Part shown: piece after piece, positions 60,910 to 64,000 of the stretch
Position numbering within the stretch: the first letter of the stretch is position 1
Layout: the number at the start of each line of letters is the position of its first letter
Assembly (NCBI RefSeq): GCF_049306965.1
Contig: NC_133176.1
Coordinates: 43,104,001 to 43,168,000 of the forward strand
Length of the DNA stretch: 64,000 nucleotides
Direction: 5' to 3'
Source of the DNA: Danio rerio
Lineage: Eukaryota > Chordata > Actinopteri > Cypriniformes > Danionidae
The notes under the pieces: model-generated
Databases searched by the model: none
Seen by the model: the letters and a program-made list of their open reading frames with translations, nothing else
Told to the model about the DNA's origin: nothing
Position numbers and translations under genes: made by a program

Positions 60910-63097
60910 AATTTACCTTTTTAACGTGGTTCTCCTGGTCCGAGCTACAATCAAAGCTACTGGGAGGCACAGTGCCATGAAAACCCTGAAAATGGAGAGT
61001 TACAAAAAGGGTATCAATTAGAAAAAATGTCAATCATCAGAGTGAGCCACACAGTCAGACCTGCGCACAAATGAATTAAATACCACACATGGAAAGTCAT
61101 TTTGTAAACAGTCAACAATTTGCATTTTATTAGAATCATAAATGTCAATAAGTAGTACGCGTTTATGGCCATTTGCACTATCAAAAGGTACCAAAAAGCA
61201 AGCTGTACCATACCACTTTTTGGATACCCTTTCGAAAGGGTACCTAGCACAACAAAAGGGTACCAGAAGGCAGAGCTAGACGCGCAGCTGAACGCTATTG
61301 GTTTGTTATGTATGGTAATCCGTAGTTGTTTACAAGGCCATCTAAAGTGCGAGCGGTTTTGTTTTCTCGCGTGAGCTCGCTGCTCTGCGCTATATTTGAA
61401 TAACAAACTTCTTGAGCTGATGATACTGACGTGCATGAGATAATTGAAGTGCTTCTGACATCCGATCCTTTCAGAAACGCGAGACTGACGTGTGAAAAAA
61501 CAAAGGAGAAGCCTGAAAAAACAAACCAGCAAATTTCTTCTTTCAGCAAATTTCTTCTTCTTCAAATTTTTTCTTTCAGCAAAAACAACTTAAAACATGA
61601 AAACGCTGCTATGTTTAACTATTTTCATCACCATTTGGACTATTATGAAGTTGGAATGACTGAATTACTTTCTAACAAGAGGTTACATGTGCTGGCGAAG
61701 ACACAGATGAGGGGTTTGCACTGTGGGCTATATGTTGTGTGTTGTTTTGGACCCAAATAAGGACTAAATGTGTCCTGAGTATAGTTTTTATGTAATTGAT
61801 AAAATATCAGAGACTGTAAGGGGCTGTATGTGTTCATATGTGTTGCATTTATTTATTTATTTAATTTTTTTATTTTATGTAATCACAGACATTACAGTAG
61901 GCTATTTTGCATATCATTGATCTGTGGATATAATCAGATCATTTTCATAGAATATAGTATTGAACACTATTTATGTGTATAAAGCGTATGTATTGTGAGA
62001 AGTTCTTCTCATAAGATATGTGAACGACCCATACAGCTTTAAGGCTTATTCACACCAGGACGCTTTACATTTGCGTTTATTGCAGCATTTTTGAGACATT
62101 TTTCTGCATTCAAACCCAAGCGATTTTCACTGGCGTCGAGCAGAAGTGTACGCAAAATCACTGCTTGACGTTAGATGGCACTTAATGAAAAACAGAAAGA
62201 CCCCGGAGCAAAGGGTGGCACTGCACAACTTTAAACTTCTGACACCTGCTTGTAACACAGAAGAAGAAGAGAGAAAGTTGACACGCTTATTGTTAGTTAC
62301 TGGTGATTAAAACAAGCATGGATGGTTCAAGTAGCAGCTCCAGCTCTAGCGATGAAGAAATGATTATTTTTCACCAGTGCAATAAGCAGCTCCACGTTCT
62401 AATCACCTCTGGGCATCTTCTTCAATGTGCGCTCGCATTGACAGTTTTGCACTTGAGCACCTCCAAGTGCTGTTTACAATAACTTCAGCAGCTCTGTGCA
62501 CATGAACAAAAGTGCCAATCTGATTGGTGGAGAAGGTTGTGACGTGGCGTCACAACAAAAAACGAGCATGAGGTGTTTCCTTAAAAATTACGCTTTTATG
62601 CCTGTCATTTTGCGTGTTGGTGTGCACGATCACACTGACGCCTTTTATTTAGTCACGAGGCGTTAAACGTCGACGGAAAACGCGATCAAAGAGTGTCCTG
62701 GTGTGACCGGGCCTTTACTTTGACATTTCCTTGAATGATGACTGCAATTTCCTATCATACACCATGCCTACCAAAAAGGTACCATAGGTACCCTTTTGGC
62801 AGTGGAAACGCAAGCCTGATAAAGGGGACCTGTACTGTACCCCTCAATGGAAACAGGCCATAAGAGCAAAAAGGTGAGGTCAATGAGGCTATTGTCATGG
62901 TTACACTTACCAAAGCGTTTTCTCCCCACTCAGTCAAACTGTAATCCACAGTGATCTCCTCCCCTTTAGTGATGTCGCGGATCGCTATGACGATCAGTCG
63001 CACTTGATTTCCACAGTGCACTTCACGAATGCGGCAGTTTGGTGGTGGGGGGTACGAGACAGACCCTCTTCCTCCACTGGAGCCCTCCTCGCTCAGA
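54301..63097 (-). CDS. SET-like / C2H2 / Crypton-type recombinase-like / Myb-like protein (3' six exons)
   Basis: Minus-strand exons: 63097-62911, 60985-60917, 60148-59220, 58226-57409, 57319-57122 and 54551-54301. All have GT-AG borders and phases agree throughout, giving 816 codons plus TGA. In order along the fragment: SET-like C-terminal part (CRIREVHCGNQVRLIVIAIR, KGEEITVDY, residues about 20-58); Ser/Pro/Lys-rich region; one finger C-x2-C-x9-H-x3-H (CIYCGRHF...RHVEKH, about 214-233); a domain of about 250 residues resembling the Crypton-type tyrosine-recombinase-like domain of many fish proteins (NRRRECEVSKLTITEYQ, NPYVFARPF, PLRGTDLLRSLARSSG, LTQTRVRRQVAIL); an acidic linker; and a terminal SANT/Myb-like segment (KRPWSEAERAAVETHLVQ, PAKADCERCLE). 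The FLGH...Y catalytic motif of the family is lost. The 5' exons are beyond the right edge. I know no gene symbol. Role inferred: chromatin or DNA binding. Confidence 0.85.
54876..56033 (+). mobile_element. Tc1-like transposon relic, near full length
   Basis: Termini CACTCATTGGACACTTTATT and AATAAATTGGCCGATGAGTG flanked by TA. About 55027-55180 codes for the paired-like HTH of a Tc1 transposase (LSDFECGMVVGARRASLSIS, ETADLLGSSCTTISRVYREW). Toward 55850-55990 the conserved C-terminal region (MSI...EECFQYL..., IKAVLKAKGG) is recognisable. The frame is broken several times, so it is inactive. Confidence 0.85.
56152..56207. repeat. (CA)n microsatellite
   Basis: About 28 CA units, with shorter CA runs just left of it. 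Confidence 0.95.
57409..58226 (-). CDS. exon coding the recombinase-like domain (part of the 54301-63097 gene)
   Basis: One 818-nt exon carries almost the whole Crypton-type tyrosine-recombinase-like domain. It contains the Arg-I-like NRRRECEVSK, then the family block QGKRGRVQPLILPPHSEACL, VFARPF and SPATPLRGTDLLRSLA. The LTSTKLRKH-like helix reads LTQTRVRRQVAIL, and the C-terminal FRGMSLHHICLELD corresponds to the FKGKNLDEI-type ending. In relatives the ADFLGHD...HRxFYR stretch holds the catalytic His and Tyr. Here the matching segment is LESFLEKEYHVTQSC, without that His or Tyr, so strand-transfer activity is not expected. The acceptor is 40-odd bases from an (AT)n tract. Confidence 0.75.
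58269..58329. repeat. (AT)n microsatellite
   Basis: About 30 AT units, 43 bp upstream (in transcript sense) of the acceptor at 58227. Confidence 0.95.
58619..58802. mobile_element. Palindromic hAT-like MITE, copy 4
   Basis: Arms GGATTCCTGGAGGGCTGCAG and CTGCGGCCCTTCAGGAACTG. Flanks TTTTAAGG (58611-58618) and TTCTAAGG (58803-58810) agree at 7 of 8. Confidence 0.8.
58900..58968. repeat. (AT)n microsatellite
   Basis: About 34 AT units in the intron between the finger-coding and recombinase-like exons. Confidence 0.95.
60415..60597 (+). mobile_element. DANA/HE1 SINE, 5' part
   Basis: CATAATGGCTCAGTGCATAG, GCAAGAAGGTCGCTGGTTTG and GTTTCCTCCGGGTGCTCCAG. The tail is missing. In an intron of the SET-like gene. 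Confidence 0.9.
60865..60906. repeat. (AT)n microsatellite
   Basis: About 21 AT units, starting 10 nt inside the intron that follows the 69-nt exon. Confidence 0.95.
61166..62859. mobile_element. TIR element (TATGGCC / GGCCATA ends) carrying a nested insertion
   Basis: Both ends have GGCC followed by a block of GGTACC-type words (AAAAGGTACCAAAAAGCAAG at the left; GGTACCATAGGTACCCTTTT at the right), in inverted orientation. Interrupted at 62042-62714. No transposase seen. Confidence 0.55.
62042..62714. mobile_element. PIF/Harbinger-like MITE nested in the 61166 element
   Basis: AGGCTTATTCACACCAGGAC and GTCCTGGTGTGACCGGGCCT pair at 15 of 20 positions. TTA on both sides (62039-62041, 62715-62717). 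Confidence 0.75.
62911..63097 (-). CDS. exon coding the SET-like segment (part of the 54301-63097 gene)
   Basis: 187 nt code for 62 residues, from SEEGSSGG to EWGENAL. The stretch VRLIVIAIRDITKGEEITVDY matches the C-terminal strand and Tyr-containing motif of SET domains (F-x-RDI-x-x-GEE-[LI]-T-x-DY). The upstream NHSC-type motif that binds the methyl donor is not visible here (the position reads HCGNQV). The rest could lie in exons outside the window, or this could be a pseudo-SET. Methyltransferase activity should not be assumed. Confidence 0.65.
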
Positions 63098-64000
63098 CTG
63101 CAAGAGGAAGACTAGATCAGATACAGTAGACTGATACAGATAACCACATCACAGCAGGGAAATCTAGCATGGTTTCATTCTAATGCAAGTCCTGTGCTGC
63201 AGTCATCCTGTCTTACACTCACACCTTACTTCATTACCATTAATAATACATCATCTCGAGTGGCCAATCCGAATGCGAACACACTGCATTACTACAAACG
63301 GGATTTAAAACCTGAATCACAAACAGGTTGTTTACCGTCAGCTGCTGCCACTTTGAGTATGCTAACTTATACTACTCTGATGAACCATGCATACTTAAAT
63401 ATTAATCTGAAGATTAACCATCAGCGCTGAAGCTCATGTAAGTCTGGCGTGCATTCCTAAACAGGACCAGCATTTTACACAAATATAGAACACACAGTTG
63501 TTCCACACACCAGCCATTTTATTAAATATATAAATAAAACATATATTTCTGTCTGCGCTTATGACTAAATATAGCGATAAACAGACAAAAACACACACAC
63601 TACAAGCTCAGATATACAGTGTGATGAACACACACAGATATCTTTGCAGGGATCTGCTGTTTCTATACTGACCTAATCAGAATTTCTATCCACTAAACCC
63701 AGCAACCTTTTGCATTGTTAGACTATAAGTAATTTAATTGTTAGACTTTAAATAATTGTTAGAATTATTTGTTATAAAATGATCAGGTTTTAGTGTCCTT
63801 GTGGCGACATTTGGTCCTTTAAATACAAGTTCACACACACACACTCACACACATTCCCTCACTAGCCCAAAGATAATAAACACGTTGCAATAAACAGACA
63901 CAGATACACACAGCTTGCATTCCAGTAATCCCCCACCTTCATGTACACACAAGAGTATCTCTCAACAACACAACAAACACAATTACTCGCTATCTTCTCC
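63098..64000. other. Intron / upstream DNA of the SET-like gene, no exon recognised
   Basis: A polypyrimidine tract and AG precede the SET-like exon. Beyond that are short CA-rich stretches (63590, 63832-63852) and AT-rich DNA. Upstream exons of the gene must lie here unseen or beyond the window. Confidence 0.4.

Larger units (their letters stand above)
60986..62910 (-). other. Intron after the SET-like exon
   Basis: Almost wholly occupied by the nested elements at 61166-62859 and 62042-62714. Confidence 0.6.

Noticed and set aside
61014-61565. 183-aa minus-strand ORF
   Set aside because: It lies in TIR-element DNA with no recognisable domain, and does not join the neighbouring exons in phase.

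Overview
The window reads as teleost nuclear DNA, almost certainly zebrafish (Danio rerio) or a very close cyprinid. Small exons with GT-AG borders sit in AT-rich introns. There are long (AT)n, (CTAT)n and (GATA)n runs, and a dense load of repeats typical of zebrafish: DANA/HE1 tRNA-SINEs, the 5S-rRNA-derived SINE3, Tc1-like elements, hAT-like and PIF/Harbinger-like MITEs.

Five host genes can be read exon by exon. (1) 2.6-5.5 kb, plus: the last three coding exons of aip, the AHR-interacting co-chaperone; its 5' exons lie left of the window. (2) 6.4-11.9 kb, minus: a complete four-exon cdk2ap2, tail-to-tail with aip. AIP and CDK2AP2 are also neighbours in human 11q13. (3) 20.4-25.5 kb, plus: a complete eight-exon lgi2 (545 aa), a secreted LRR/EPTP synaptic protein. 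(4) 30.9-49.0 kb, plus: a complete twelve-exon ccdc149 (562 aa), a coiled-coil protein. LGI2 and CCDC149 are neighbours in human 4p15. (5) 54.3-63.1 kb, minus: the last six coding exons of a gene I recognise as a fish family but cannot name. It joins a SET-like C-terminal segment, a serine-rich region with one short C2H2 finger, a Crypton-type tyrosine-recombinase-like domain that has lost its catalytic signature, and a C-terminal SANT/Myb-like segment. It is the most unusual gene here and looks like a captured transposase domain used as a DNA- or chromatin-binding module.

The rest is introns and intergenic DNA filled with mobile elements, many nested. At 13.2-14.8 kb a SINE3 is split by a hAT-like element that itself holds a small TA-flanked MITE. 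At 7.6-9.0 kb a Tc1 relic carries a SINE3. At 61.2-62.9 kb one TIR element carries another. At 28.0-28.7 kb a repeat carries a tRNA-SINE, and an uninterrupted inverted copy of that repeat at 47.5 kb serves as a natural empty site. Two TIR elements (10.0-10.8 kb and 52.7-54.0 kb) have interiors expanded into minisatellites with 38-bp and 41-bp units. No CRISPR arrays, operons or bona fide tRNA/rRNA genes are present. The aip and lgi2/ccdc149 blocks correspond to two different human regions, so a fusion of ancestral synteny blocks falls between about 12.5 and 20.3 kb.
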